Shown one piece after another: positions 7,390 to 16,511 of a stretch of 64,000 bases of DNA. A program made the position numbers and the translations under genes. The notes beneath the pieces were generated by a model, which was given only the letters and a program-made list of their open reading frames with translations, was not told the DNA's origin and searched no databases. Source of the stretch: Streptomyces sp. SA15 (GTDB lineage Bacteria > Actinomycetota > Actinomycetes > Streptomycetales > Streptomycetaceae); contig NZ_NTGE01000178.1 of the NCBI RefSeq assembly GCF_002291145.1, positions 26,419-90,418 of the forward strand, written 5' to 3'. Within the stretch, counting starts at the first letter, position 1; each line of letters begins with the position of its first letter.

Positions 7390-8076
7390 TCACCGTGGTT
7401 CGCCGCGATGATGCAGCGATGTGCCCTCATGTCTTGGTCCGGCCGCGTACGCCAGCGGAGGTGCGATCGCCTGGGCGTCCGCTCCCTCGCCGACCCACAG
7501 CCCGATGAACAGTGCGGCGGTCGCCTCCAGGAGTCCTGCCCGCTCGAGACCTCCGCCGGCCACCGGTTCACAGCCCACATCCCGCACCAACTCGTGTACG
7601 CGCGTCAGGGCTGCCTGGTCGTCCCCGCAGACCGGAACGGCCAGTGGCCGCCCGTCGAAGACGGGTGGCCGCATGCGCCACACGTCCTCGTGGCAGAGAT
7701 TGAACGCCTTGACGACGTGGGCTCCCGGTGCCGCCGCGGCCAGCTGCTGCGCGGCCGAGGGGCCTCGCTCCGTCAGCAGTCGGAAGCCGGGCCCGACCGG
7801 ATTGGAGCAGTCGAGCAGCACCTTGCCGTCCAGGGCTGTGTGCAGTTCCCGTGCCACGCCCGCTCCTGCGCCAAAGGGCAGCGCGGCCAGCACCACCTGA
7901 CCGAACTCGGCCGCCGTACGCAGACCGGCAGGCTTCGCGCCGTCCCCGATGCGCGTCGCGAGCCGCTCTGCCTTGTGTGCGTCCCGTCCGCCGATGGTCA
8001 CCTCGTGCCCGGCCCGCGCCCAGTGGGTGGCGAGCGCGTCCGCCATGTTGCCCGTTCCCAGTACGCCGATTCTCAT
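7390..8076 (-). CDS. NADPH-dependent F420 reductase-like oxidoreductase
   Basis: A 228-residue Rossmann-fold protein. The N-terminus 'MRIGVLGTGNMADALATHWA' is the GxGxxA nucleotide-binding site, followed by 'GHEVTIGGRDAHKAERLA', which includes the phosphate-recognising Arg typical of NADPH binders. It resembles the FNO/F420 NADP oxidoreductase-like family (COG2085), many members of which act on other carbonyl substrates. The C-terminal ~15 residues ('RHEGTSLHHRGEPR') look like an extension beyond the family domain and may reflect a recombination junction. The start at 8076 has AGAGGA upstream. It is divergent from the HxlR regulator 71 bp away, which probably controls it. Confidence 0.8.
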   Translation of the reverse strand: MRIGVLGTGNMADALATHWARAGHEVTIGGRDAHKAERLATRIGDGAKPAGLRTAAEFGQVVLAALPFGAGAGVARELHTALDGKVLLDCSNPVGPGFRLLTERGPSAAQQLAAAAPGAHVVKAFNLCHEDVWRMRPPVFDGRPLAVPVCGDDQAALTRVHELVRDVGCEPVAGGGLERAGLLEATAALFIGLWVGEGADAQAIAPPLAYAAGPRHEGTSLHHRGEPR

Positions 8077-8147
8077 CACGCGTTCCTCTTTCGTGCCTTC
8101 GACCGTTCGCAACGACGCTAGGTGGCCCGTCGGGCACCATTTGGTAC

Positions 8148-8528
8148 GTGACGACCGACGCTTTCCTCGCCGACTGCCGCGCCCGCCTCGCTTTCGACCT
8201 GCTCTCCAACACCTGGAACGCCGTGGTGCTTTGGGCGCTGCGTGATGGTCCCAGGCGCCCGGTGGAACTGCGGGAGCGCATCGGGGGCATCAGCTCCAAG
8301 GTCCTCACCGAGACGCTGCGGCGCCTGCAGTTCAACGGGCTGGTGGCACGGCACGCGCATCCAGGAGCGCCACTGCGGGTCGAGTACCAACTCACAGCTC
8401 TGGGGCGGACCTTGTTGGCACCCATCGACGCCGTCGGAGCATGGGCCTTCGAGCATGGCGATGAGGTCGTGGCCGCCCAGGAGGCGGCATGCACCCACAC
8501 CACGCCGTGCACCCCTCGTACCCACTAG
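8148..8528 (+). CDS. HxlR-family winged-helix regulator
   Basis: A 126-residue MarR-like regulator with the HxlR signature: 'LLSNTWNAVVLWALRDGPRR', 'ISSKVLTETLRRLQFNGLVA', then 'RVEYQLTALGRTLL'. The usual N-terminal redox Cys is present ('ADCRARL'), compatible with thiol or aldehyde sensing as in HypR/HxlR (family knowledge). The GTG at 8148 has no strong RBS and may be translated leaderless. It is divergently arranged with the reductase gene over a 71-bp shared promoter region, the usual layout for a local repressor and its target. Confidence 0.85.
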   Translation: MTTDAFLADCRARLAFDLLSNTWNAVVLWALRDGPRRPVELRERIGGISSKVLTETLRRLQFNGLVARHAHPGAPLRVEYQLTALGRTLLAPIDAVGAWAFEHGDEVVAAQEAACTHTTPCTPRTH

Positions 8529-8551
8529 GGCCTGTTGCGAAGGTCCCGCCT

Positions 8552-8632
8552 GCCCACCCGAACTCGCCCTGCACGACAAGGCATTCGGCGCACTCCCCAA
8601 CGCCGCCCGCCATGGAGACGCCGCCAACATGA
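8552..8632 (+). pseudogene. Remnant of a DUF5753 gene 3' end
   Basis: One frame reads 'ELALHDKAFGALPNAARHGD', closely matching 'QLALHTKAFSALSNAACYGN' near the C-terminus of the DUF5753 protein ending at 5293. At nucleotide level 8557-8625 aligns to 5165-5236 with a 3-nt gap. The rest of the gene is absent. Together with the GRDP remnant at 7328 it marks a decayed second copy of the 3.7-5.3 kb cassette. Confidence 0.7.
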
Positions 8633-8659
8633 CGCCACCAACATGACCTTTGAAATTTC

Positions 8660-8688
8660 TTTACATGTTCACTACATCTCCCTAGGCT
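8660..8688 (+). promoter_or_regulatory. Promoter of the RHS toxin gene
   Basis: TTTACA at 8660-8665, a 17-nt spacer and TAGGCT at 8683-8688 fit a HrdB-type promoter. Transcription would start near 8695, leaving a ~37-nt leader before the GTG at 8732, whose RBS is AGGGGG (8722-8727). Confidence 0.55.
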
Positions 8689-8731
8689 TCCTTCGCCGGG
8701 CCACTGTGGCCTGTGTTCATTAGGGGGATTC

Positions 8732-11700
8732 GTGAGACCGGTGGAAGATTTGCCCTCTCCTATGGAGAGAGGGCGGATATGGCATGAGAAGAGCAGGAGC
8801 CTGCGCTGGATAGCGGGCGGGCTCTCCGCTCTGATGGTGGCGGCCGCACTGGAGGGCACGGCGCTGGCCGCCCCCGCCCAGGAGCAGGCGAAGGCCCCCA
8901 AGCCGAAGACCGCGACCACCGCGGCGGACATCCCCTCGGCGAGGGTGGCGGCCCGGCTGTCGGGGAAGCGGGTCGAGGCCCTGTCGGAGCGTAGCGAGAC
9001 GTCGAAGACCTGGGCGAACAAGGACGGCAGTCTGACGACGGAGCTGTCGGCCGGGCCGGTCCGCTTCGAGCGGGACGGCAAGTGGGTCGCCGTCGACGTG
9101 GAACTGCGGGAGTCCGGCAAGGGCGTGGAGCCGGTGGCGCACCCCAACGGGCTGCGGCTGGCGGGGAAGACCGGCACGGTCGCGACGTCCCTGCGGGCCG
9201 GACAGCGGCAGAAGGCCGTCGACCTGGTGACCCTGGGGGAGGGAAGTGAGCAGATCACCCTCCAGTGGAAGGGCGGTCTGCCGGAGCCGAAGCTGGACGG
9301 CACGCGGGCGGAGTACGTCAACGCCGTGCCCGGCGCGGATGTCGTGGTCGAGGCGACCCGTACGGGCTTCGAGCAGTTCGTCGAGATCAAGAAGAAGCCG
9401 GCCGCGGACGGCTACGCGTACACACTGCCGCTGAAGGCCGCGGGCCTGAAGGTCAAGCAGCTGAAGAACGGTAGCGTGCTGTTCACCGACCAGAAGAACA
9501 AGAATCGGGCTGTCATGCCCGCGCCCATGATGTGGGACTCCACCGTCGACAAGCGCTCCGGCGAGCACACCCGCCGTGTGCCGGTGGCGATGAAGGTGGT
9601 GCGGAAAGGTTCCTCCGTCGATCTCGTGGTGACTCCGGACGCGAAGTTCCTCGCCGACCCGGACACCAAGTACCCGGTGACGGTGGATCCGTCCACCTCC
9701 TCGCTGTCCAACGTCTTCGACACGTACGTGCAGCAGGGCGAGACGGTCGACTGGTCGTCCGACACCGAACTGGACCTGGGCAACCCGGGCACGACCAACT
9801 CCGACGGCACACCGCGCATCGCGCAGTCCTTCATCTCCTGGAACACCACGCCGATCCAGGACGCATTGGTGCTGGACGCCAAGCTGTCCCTGTGGAACTT
9901 CCACTCCGGCAACAACGTGGACTGCAAGGCGTACCCGTGGGAGGTGTGGGCGTCGGGCGCGGCCTCCACCTCGAGCCGGTGGACCAACCGCCCCACCATG
10001 ACGGCGAAGAAGGCCACCTCCACCGAGACCCGGGGCAACGCCTCGTGCACCACGCAGCCCGATGGATGGATCAACGCTGATGTGACCACCCTGACCCAGG
10101 AGTGGGCATCCGCGAACGCCACGCGCGGGCACATGGGCCTGCGTGCCACCAGCGAGTCCGTGGTCGCTCAGTGGAAGAGGGTCAACTCCGCCAACGCCGC
10201 TTCGAACCCGCCGAAGCTGGTGGTGAACTACAACTACCGGCCGCGCACGGGAACGAAGCAGGAGGCCGGGCCTCCGTACTTCTCCTACAGCGGCGCGTAC
10301 ACGGTGAACACGACCACACCGACGCTGCGGGACACCTTCGTCGACGCCGACGGCGACAAGGTCAACGGCACCTTCCAGATCTACGACAACGCCACCAACA
10401 CGCAGGTCGGCGACGTCATCGTGTCGAAGTACGTGCCCTCCGGGCAGGCTGCCCCGGTGACCGTCCCGGCCGGTGTGCTCAGCAACGGCAAGACGTACAA
10501 GTTCCGCACCAGCCCCTATGACGGAACGCACTACAACAACGGCTGGTCGGCGTGGAAGACCTTCACGGTCGACACCTCCGCCCCCTCCGCCCCTTCGAAG
10601 ATCCTCTCCACGGACTATCCGAGCGGGCAGTGGGTCAAGGGCGCGGGACAGACCGGCACCTTCACCGTCACGCCGCCCGCCGCCGACCACAACTGGCTGG
10701 AGTGGTCACTGGACGGCTTGACCTGGACGAAGGTCGCCACGGGTGGTTCGACGGCGGACAAGGGCATCGCCATCACCCCGCCGAAGAACGGCACCCACAC
10801 CCTCCAGGTGCGGGCCGTGGACAAGGCCGACAACAAGTCCGAGGCGGTCGAGTACGTCTTCCACGCAGGTCCGGGTGGTTTCATCCAGCCGAGCGAGGGC
10901 GAGCGCACCGCGCGCAGGCTGCCCCTGGTCGCCGAGGCCGACGCGGCCAAGTACGACTCCGTGTCCTTCTCCTGGCGTCGTTCCGAGGCCGACCCCTGGG
11001 TGAAGATCCCCGCCGGGGACGTCACCTCCGGCGGTACCCCCCTGACCAGTTGGCCCGTCCCGCTCACGGGCGGCAAGAACGCGCCCTTGACCTGGAACGC
11101 GACGAGCACCGTCGATCCTGACGGCAGTGTTCGGATCAAGGCCGACTTCACCGGCGCGGGCTCCGCCTCCGGCAGCACCGAGCCCCTCACCGTGGTCGTC
11201 GACCGCACCGCGGACGGTGCCGCTGCCGACGAGGTCGGCCCCGGCTCGGTGAACCTGCTGACGGGCGACTACACGCTCTCGGAGACGGACGCCTCCTTCT
11301 TCGAGCTGTCGGTCAGCAGGACCGCTTCCTCCCGGGCCCCGGACGCCGCCACCGCCCAGACCGGGCAGGCGCCGATCTTCGGCAAGCAGTGGGTGTCCGG
11401 CACGGTCGCCGAGGCGACCGAATCCGACTACTCACACATCCGCCGGATCTCGGACACAGCGGTCGTCGTGGTGGACTCCGACAACGAGGAGACGCACTTC
11501 ACCGCGAACACGGCGAAGACCGGCTGGGTCCCCGAGCCCGGCGCGGAGGACCAGACCCTCAAGGGCAGCGTCAGTGGCAGCTTCACCCTGTCCGACACCG
11601 AGGGCACGGTCACCGAGTTCACCAAGCCCGACGCCGCAGCGGACACCTGGCAGGTCTCCAGCACCCTGCTGGACGGGCTGTCGGGCTCGACCACGACCGT

Positions 11701-14700
11701 GATCTCCGAGACGGTCACCGTCGACGGCGCGAAACTGGCCCGCCCGAAGCGCATCCTCGCCCCCACGTCCGCGGCGACCGCCGCGACGTGCACCGCGACC
11801 CCGACCACCAAGGGTTGCCGGGCACTGGAGTTCGTCTACGCGACCACCACCACCGCCACCGACACCGGCTACGGCGACTACAGCGGCCAGGTCAAGGAGA
11901 TCCGCCTCTGGTCCACCGAGCCGGGCGCGTCGGCTGCCACCTCCAAGTCCGTACAGATGTATCTCTACGACGGCACCGGTCGGCTGCGTCAGACGTGGCA
12001 CCCGCAGATCTCGCCCTCGCTGAAGACCGAGTACGGCTACGACAGCGCGGGCCGTGTCACCAAGATCACCCCGCCGGGAGAGCTTCCCTGGACCTTCACC
12101 TACGGCAAGGCGGGATCCAGCAGCGCCGCCGGAGAGGGCATGCTGCTCAAGGCGTCCCGGCCCGGTCTGCAACAGGGCAGCGCCGACACCGTCTCCGGTG
12201 AGGCGGTCACGAGCATCGTCTACGACGTGCCGCTGACGGGTGCCAGTGCCCCCTACAAGCTGGGCGCGAGCGAGGTGAAGGCATGGGGGCAGACCGATGC
12301 CCCGACCGACGCGACGGCGGTCTTCCCCGCCGACTCCGTCCCCGCGTCCCACTCGGGTGACGCGCTGACCGCGTCTTCCTACGCCCGTGCGGATATCAGC
12401 TATCTGGGAGTCTCCGGACGCTCGGTCAACTCCGCCGCGCCGGGCGGGCACATCAGCACCACCGAGTACGACCGGTTCGGCAACACCGTCCGTGAACTGA
12501 CGGCGGCCAACCGGGCCCTCGCCCTGGGCGTCTCCGCCGCGGACCGCGCGGCACAGGCGGAGCTCGGCATCGCCTCCCTCGCCACGGCCGAGCGTGCCGA
12601 GTTGCTGACCACGCGCTCGCTCTACAACGAGACCGGCACTCGCGAACTGGAGGAGTCCGGCCCGCTGCGGCGCGCCGATCTGACCGCCGATCTCAAGTCC
12701 GGCACCACGACGCTCGTCGCCGCGGGAACCCCGGTCACCGCGCGCTCCCGGACGGTCAACGAGTACGACACGGGCCGCCCCACGGACGGCACCGCCACGA
12801 TCAAGGACCAGGTCACCAAGGTCACCACGGGTGCGCAGGTCCGGGAGCACCCGACCGTCCACGCGGAGACACGAGTCGTCCAGACGGAGTACGACTGGGC
12901 CAGGGGAATGCCGGTGAAGTCCATTCAGGATCCCGCCGGACTGGCCATCACCACCACGACCGAGTACGACGCCCTGGGCCGGGTCGCCAAGACCATGAAC
13001 ACCGGCAGCACCGGCACGGACGCCGGCACGGTCGTGACCGCCTACTGGTCCGCCACCGGCACGGGCAGCTGCGCCGGCCGCCCCGAGTGGGCGGACCTGG
13101 TCTGCTCCGTCGGACCCGGCGGGGCCGTCACCTCAGGCGGCTCCAACCCCAGCCAGTTGCCGACCACCACCACCGAGTACGACTGGTGGGGCAACGCGGC
13201 CAAGGGAACCGAGACGGCAAACGGCGTCACCCGCACCACGACCACGTCGTACGACGCGGCAGGGCGCCCGACCACGGTGAAGGTCACCGGCGGCAGCGGC
13301 CAGGCGGTCCCCGAGACCACCACCGAGTACGACCCGGCCACCGGGAAGGAGACGAAGACCACTTCGCCCACGGGCGGCACCATCACCCGGGCCTACGACA
13401 AGCTGGGCCGCGCGATCTCCTACACCGACGCCGACGGCGGAAAGACCACCACCGAGTACGACCTGCTCGACCGCCCGGTCAAGGTCACCGACACCGTTCC
13501 GTCCACTGTCACCTACACCTACGACCACACCGCCGAGCCGCGCGGCCTGGCCACGAGGACCACCGACTCCATCGCCGGTGCCTTCTCCGCCACCTATGAC
13601 GCGGACGGCTCAGTCACCACGGAGAAACTGCCCGGCGGCTACACCCTCACCGTCACGGAGGACACCACCGGCGCACCCGTCGACCGCACCTACACCCGTG
13701 ACAGTGACGGCACCGTCGTGATGTCGGACGCGGTGACCGAATCGGTTCACGGCCAGACCGCCAGCCACTCCGGATGGTCCGACCAGACCTATCGCTACGA
13801 CGCCGTGGGCCGCCTCACCACCGTCGAGGACACCGTCGAGACGGTCTGCACCCGTCGCACCTACGGACTCGACAAGCACAGCAACCGCACTTCCCTGATC
13901 AGCGCCGCCGCGGCACCCGGCCTGGACTGCCCGACCACCGGAGGCACGACCAAGAGCTCCACCTTCGACAGCGCCGACCGCATCACCGACAGCGGCTACG
14001 CCTACGACGCCTTCGGCCGCACCACCGCCCTGCCCGGCGGGGTGAGCGTCGGCTACTACGCCAACGACCTCGTCCGCCAGCAGACCGCGAACGGCAAGCG
14101 CCAGACCTGGCAGCTGGACGCCAACCTGCGCTTCCGCTCCTGGACGGTGGAGACCGACAACGGCGGGACCTGGTCGCCGACGGAAAACAAGCTCAACCAC
14201 TACGACGGCGACACCGACAATCCCCGCTGGATCATCGAGAACACCGCCACCGGGGCCCTGACCCGCAACGTGGACTCCCTCTCCGGGGACCTCGGTGCGA
14301 TCACGAGCGCCTCCGGCGACACCGTGCTCCAATTCACCGACATCCATGGTGATGTCGCCCTGCAACTCCCGCTCAACGCGGGCGAAGCGCCCGTCGTCCT
14401 CGACACGGACGAGTACGGCAACCCCCGCAGCCAGCAGAAGGCGGTGCGCTACGGCTGGCTCGGCGGCAAGCAGCGCTCCCAGGAGACCGTCGCCGGCTAC
14501 ACCCTCATGGGCGTACGCCAGTACAACCCGGCCACCGGGCGCTTCCTGTCCGCCGACCCGGAACAGGGCGGCAACGCCAACGCCTACGAGTACTGCATGG
14601 CAGATCCCATCAACTGCGTCGACCTCGACGGGAAATGGGGCTTCAAGAAGTTCTTCAAGAAGGCCAAGCGCTGGGCCTGGCGCAACAAGTGGGACATCGC

Positions 14701-15463
14701 CCTGACCGCGGCCGGATTCATTCCCGGCCTCGGCGCGGCCGCCTGGGGCTACCGCGCCTACCGCGGCTACCGGGCCATCCGCGCCGCACGGTCCATCGGA
14801 CGGTCGTGCCGCAGGAACTCCTTCCTGCCCGACACCCCGGTGATGATGGCGGACGGCAGCACGAAGCCGATCAGCGAGGTGGCCAAGGGCGACATGGTCC
14901 GGGCCGCCGACGAGGTCACGGGCGAAATCAAGGTCTCCCCCGTCACCGACGTCATCATCGGTGACGGCATGAAGGACCTGGTGACGCTGTCCGTCGACTC
15001 GGACGGCGACGGACGGACCGAGCAGCTCACGGCCACCACGGAGCACCCCCTGTATCTGCAGGGGCGGGGCTGGGTCGACGCCGGGAAGGTGCGGTCCTCG
15101 GACCGGCTGCTGGCGCCCGACGGGAGAACCCCGGTCGTCACCGGGGCGGTGCGGGATCGGGCTGTGCGTCAGGTACGGAATCTCACGGTCGGTGGGACGC
15201 ACACCTTTTACGTTCTGGCCGACGGAGCACCGGCGCTGGTTCACAACTGCCGGATCATGAGCAGTAAATGGTTCGGAAGTCGTCGGGGTGCCTACCGGGC
15301 ACGGAGGAACGACTACAACAGGATGCGGCAGAGGGGTTATACATGTCAGCTTCGTGGTCCGTGCCGTAATGGCGGACACGCTCACCTGGACTGGTGGCGC
15401 GGCAACAAGTCGGGCACGATTCACTACCGGTGGCACGGCCGTGGGCTGGGCCGCCGAGGCTGA
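8732..15463 (+). CDS. Secreted RHS-repeat polymorphic toxin with Hint domain
   Basis: A 2243-residue exported toxin. In order: signal peptide ending 'GTALAA' (~residue 50); a ~DNRLRE-type beta domain around residues 320-505 ('FDTYVQQGETVDWSSDTELD'); Ig-like segments; a spacer domain starting 'GSVNLLTGDYTLSETDASFF' (~835); RHS/YD repeats ('TEYDALGRV' and many variants) from ~1080 to ~1950; the RHS core end 'NPATGRFLSADPEQGG' with 'NCVDLDGKWG'; a hydrophobic stretch; a Hint autoprocessing domain from Cys2026 to 'LVHNC' (~2173); and a 70-residue basic tip with 'GGHAHLDWW'. RHS proteins encapsulate the C-terminal toxin in a beta-cocoon, and Hint cleavage releases it (family knowledge). The two genes downstream are candidate immunity genes. 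Confidence 0.92.
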   Translation: MRPVEDLPSPMERGRIWHEKSRSLRWIAGGLSALMVAAALEGTALAAPAQEQAKAPKPKTATTAADIPSARVAARLSGKRVEALSERSETSKTWANKDGSLTTELSAGPVRFERDGKWVAVDVELRESGKGVEPVAHPNGLRLAGKTGTVATSLRAGQRQKAVDLVTLGEGSEQITLQWKGGLPEPKLDGTRAEYVNAVPGADVVVEATRTGFEQFVEIKKKPAADGYAYTLPLKAAGLKVKQLKNGSVLFTDQKNKNRAVMPAPMMWDSTVDKRSGEHTRRVPVAMKVVRKGSSVDLVVTPDAKFLADPDTKYPVTVDPSTSSLSNVFDTYVQQGETVDWSSDTELDLGNPGTTNSDGTPRIAQSFISWNTTPIQDALVLDAKLSLWNFHSGNNVDCKAYPWEVWASGAASTSSRWTNRPTMTAKKATSTETRGNASCTTQPDGWINADVTTLTQEWASANATRGHMGLRATSESVVAQWKRVNSANAASNPPKLVVNYNYRPRTGTKQEAGPPYFSYSGAYTVNTTTPTLRDTFVDADGDKVNGTFQIYDNATNTQVGDVIVSKYVPSGQAAPVTVPAGVLSNGKTYKFRTSPYDGTHYNNGWSAWKTFTVDTSAPSAPSKILSTDYPSGQWVKGAGQTGTFTVTPPAADHNWLEWSLDGLTWTKVATGGSTADKGIAITPPKNGTHTLQVRAVDKADNKSEAVEYVFHAGPGGFIQPSEGERTARRLPLVAEADAAKYDSVSFSWRRSEADPWVKIPAGDVTSGGTPLTSWPVPLTGGKNAPLTWNATSTVDPDGSVRIKADFTGAGSASGSTEPLTVVVDRTADGAAADEVGPGSVNLLTGDYTLSETDASFFELSVSRTASSRAPDAATAQTGQAPIFGKQWVSGTVAEATESDYSHIRRISDTAVVVVDSDNEETHFTANTAKTGWVPEPGAEDQTLKGSVSGSFTLSDTEGTVTEFTKPDAAADTWQVSSTLLDGLSGSTTTVISETVTVDGAKLARPKRILAPTSAATAATCTATPTTKGCRALEFVYATTTTATDTGYGDYSGQVKEIRLWSTEPGASAATSKSVQMYLYDGTGRLRQTWHPQISPSLKTEYGYDSAGRVTKITPPGELPWTFTYGKAGSSSAAGEGMLLKASRPGLQQGSADTVSGEAVTSIVYDVPLTGASAPYKLGASEVKAWGQTDAPTDATAVFPADSVPASHSGDALTASSYARADISYLGVSGRSVNSAAPGGHISTTEYDRFGNTVRELTAANRALALGVSAADRAAQAELGIASLATAERAELLTTRSLYNETGTRELEESGPLRRADLTADLKSGTTTLVAAGTPVTARSRTVNEYDTGRPTDGTATIKDQVTKVTTGAQVREHPTVHAETRVVQTEYDWARGMPVKSIQDPAGLAITTTTEYDALGRVAKTMNTGSTGTDAGTVVTAYWSATGTGSCAGRPEWADLVCSVGPGGAVTSGGSNPSQLPTTTTEYDWWGNAAKGTETANGVTRTTTTSYDAAGRPTTVKVTGGSGQAVPETTTEYDPATGKETKTTSPTGGTITRAYDKLGRAISYTDADGGKTTTEYDLLDRPVKVTDTVPSTVTYTYDHTAEPRGLATRTTDSIAGAFSATYDADGSVTTEKLPGGYTLTVTEDTTGAPVDRTYTRDSDGTVVMSDAVTESVHGQTASHSGWSDQTYRYDAVGRLTTVEDTVETVCTRRTYGLDKHSNRTSLISAAAAPGLDCPTTGGTTKSSTFDSADRITDSGYAYDAFGRTTALPGGVSVGYYANDLVRQQTANGKRQTWQLDANLRFRSWTVETDNGGTWSPTENKLNHYDGDTDNPRWIIENTATGALTRNVDSLSGDLGAITSASGDTVLQFTDIHGDVALQLPLNAGEAPVVLDTDEYGNPRSQQKAVRYGWLGGKQRSQETVAGYTLMGVRQYNPATGRFLSADPEQGGNANAYEYCMADPINCVDLDGKWGFKKFFKKAKRWAWRNKWDIALTAAGFIPGLGAAAWGYRAYRGYRAIRAARSIGRSCRRNSFLPDTPVMMADGSTKPISEVAKGDMVRAADEVTGEIKVSPVTDVIIGDGMKDLVTLSVDSDGDGRTEQLTATTEHPLYLQGRGWVDAGKVRSSDRLLAPDGRTPVVTGAVRDRAVRQVRNLTVGGTHTFYVLADGAPALVHNCRIMSSKWFGSRRGAYRARRNDYNRMRQRGYTCQLRGPCRNGGHAHLDWWRGNKSGTIHYRWHGRGLGRRG

Positions 15464-15484
15464 CTGATCTGATGCGCGCATTCT

Positions 15485-15512
15485 CTGGGGGCAGAGATAT
15501 CTCTGCCCCCAG
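15485..15512. terminator. 28-nt perfect palindrome between toxin and immunity genes
   Basis: A fully self-complementary 28-nt sequence centred on GATATC, with arms CTGGGGGCAGAGAT and the complement. It is not followed by a T-run. It is placed to attenuate or process the toxin transcript ahead of the immunity genes. It is followed by about eight ACCGAAY heptads (15516-15567). Confidence 0.6.
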
Positions 15513-15578
15513 GGGACCGAACCACCGAACTACCGAATCACCGAATGAACTACCGAACCACCGAACCAGGACACGGTC

Positions 15579-15884
15579 ATGAGTGATATGACGGGATTCG
15601 TCCGCTCGGGATCCTTTGTTGTCGCCTTCGCGATCCTCGACGACGGCAGCGGGGCCTGTGACCCGAACGACGAGGTGCTCGTCGCCGCCCCGAACTGGGC
15701 AGGCGCCGCGAGGCTGATGCGCGAACAGGGCTACCGGCATGTGCCGAAGCAGCCCGCCCGGATGAAGCCGGACCAGGACGCCGTCGCTCTCGCCTTGAAG
15801 ACGCCCGGAGTCGTGTACCGGCGGAAGTGGGCGGCCGGAGAAGAATGGCAAGCGATGGACACGGCAGGAAAGGAGGGGGAGTAA
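15579..15884 (+). CDS. Candidate immunity protein for the RHS toxin
   Basis: A 101-residue soluble protein ('MSDMTGFVRSGSFVVAFAIL') of unrecognised family. Position is the main evidence: it directly follows the toxin gene and is followed 1 nt later by another small acidic protein, the usual order for polymorphic toxin loci. A central 'ALKTPGVVYRRKWAAGEEWQ' suggests a compact alpha/beta fold. The ATG at 15579 has AGGA 8-9 nt upstream. Which of the two downstream genes is the cognate immunity cannot be decided from sequence. Confidence 0.6.
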   Translation: MSDMTGFVRSGSFVVAFAILDDGSGACDPNDEVLVAAPNWAGAARLMREQGYRHVPKQPARMKPDQDAVALALKTPGVVYRRKWAAGEEWQAMDTAGKEGE

Positions 15885-15885
15885 T

Positions 15886-16398
15886 GTGAACCTTGACACG
15901 GCGATTCAGGAGTTGCTTTCCGCCCTGCGCAGGCATGCCGAAACGGTGTCGACTTCGGGTGCCACGGACGAGGCGTTGGAAGAGGCATTCGCAGCTGTCC
16001 GCTCGGCGGCCCGTAGATACTCCGAGACCGTATACGACATGTCGGGTCACGAAGGCCCGTTCTATGACCTTGAACTCGCGTCTGCGGATTCTGAGGAGGA
16101 TCACGAAGCCGAGGAACTCGCCGGTGCTGGTCCCGGAGACATCCTCAGGATTTCTGGTACGTGGGACTTCCGGGTGGTCGACGGAGATTCCTGGACCCGT
16201 TATGTGTCCCAGCGGCTCGGCGACGTCGAGTCGGAAACCGGGTTGGGACTGTCCGGGGATCCGGCGGAGGCCGCCGCCGCACTGCTGGAGTTCGGAGAGC
16301 CGTGGGCCTGGCTCCGCGAGCATGGGCTGGAGAGTGCGGGAAGCGAATGGTCGGTGGGGGACAGCCTGGACCCGTTGGGCGAAGAGCAGGATGAATAG
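15886..16398 (+). CDS. Acidic candidate immunity protein
   Basis: A 170-residue, strongly acidic soluble protein with a helical N-terminus ('IQELLSALRRHAETVSTSGA') and an acidic tail ending 'DPLGEEQDE'. Strong negative charge would suit neutralising the very basic toxin tip (inference). The GTG at 15886 begins 1 nt after the previous TAA and has AGGAGGGGG upstream, so the two are co-translated. The family is not recognised. A strong terminator follows at 16449. Confidence 0.65.
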   Translation: MNLDTAIQELLSALRRHAETVSTSGATDEALEEAFAAVRSAARRYSETVYDMSGHEGPFYDLELASADSEEDHEAEELAGAGPGDILRISGTWDFRVVDGDSWTRYVSQRLGDVESETGLGLSGDPAEAAAALLEFGEPWAWLREHGLESAGSEWSVGDSLDPLGEEQDE

Positions 16399-16448
16399 AG
16401 GCCTTGACCGGGGCCCAACTTCTCGTCGGTCAAAGGAATATTGTGCAA

Positions 16449-16479
16449 AGCCCGGCCGAGTTGCTCGGCCGGGCTCTTT
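16449..16479 (+). terminator. Rho-independent terminator of toxin-immunity operon
   Basis: A 12-bp perfect stem (AGCCCGGCCGAG and complement), TTG loop, then CTTTT. It closes the toxin/immunity transcription unit and isolates the amidase gene. Confidence 0.85.
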
Positions 16480-16511
16480 TCGGGTTCACGGGAAGGGAAT
16501 TGCGGACCGGT

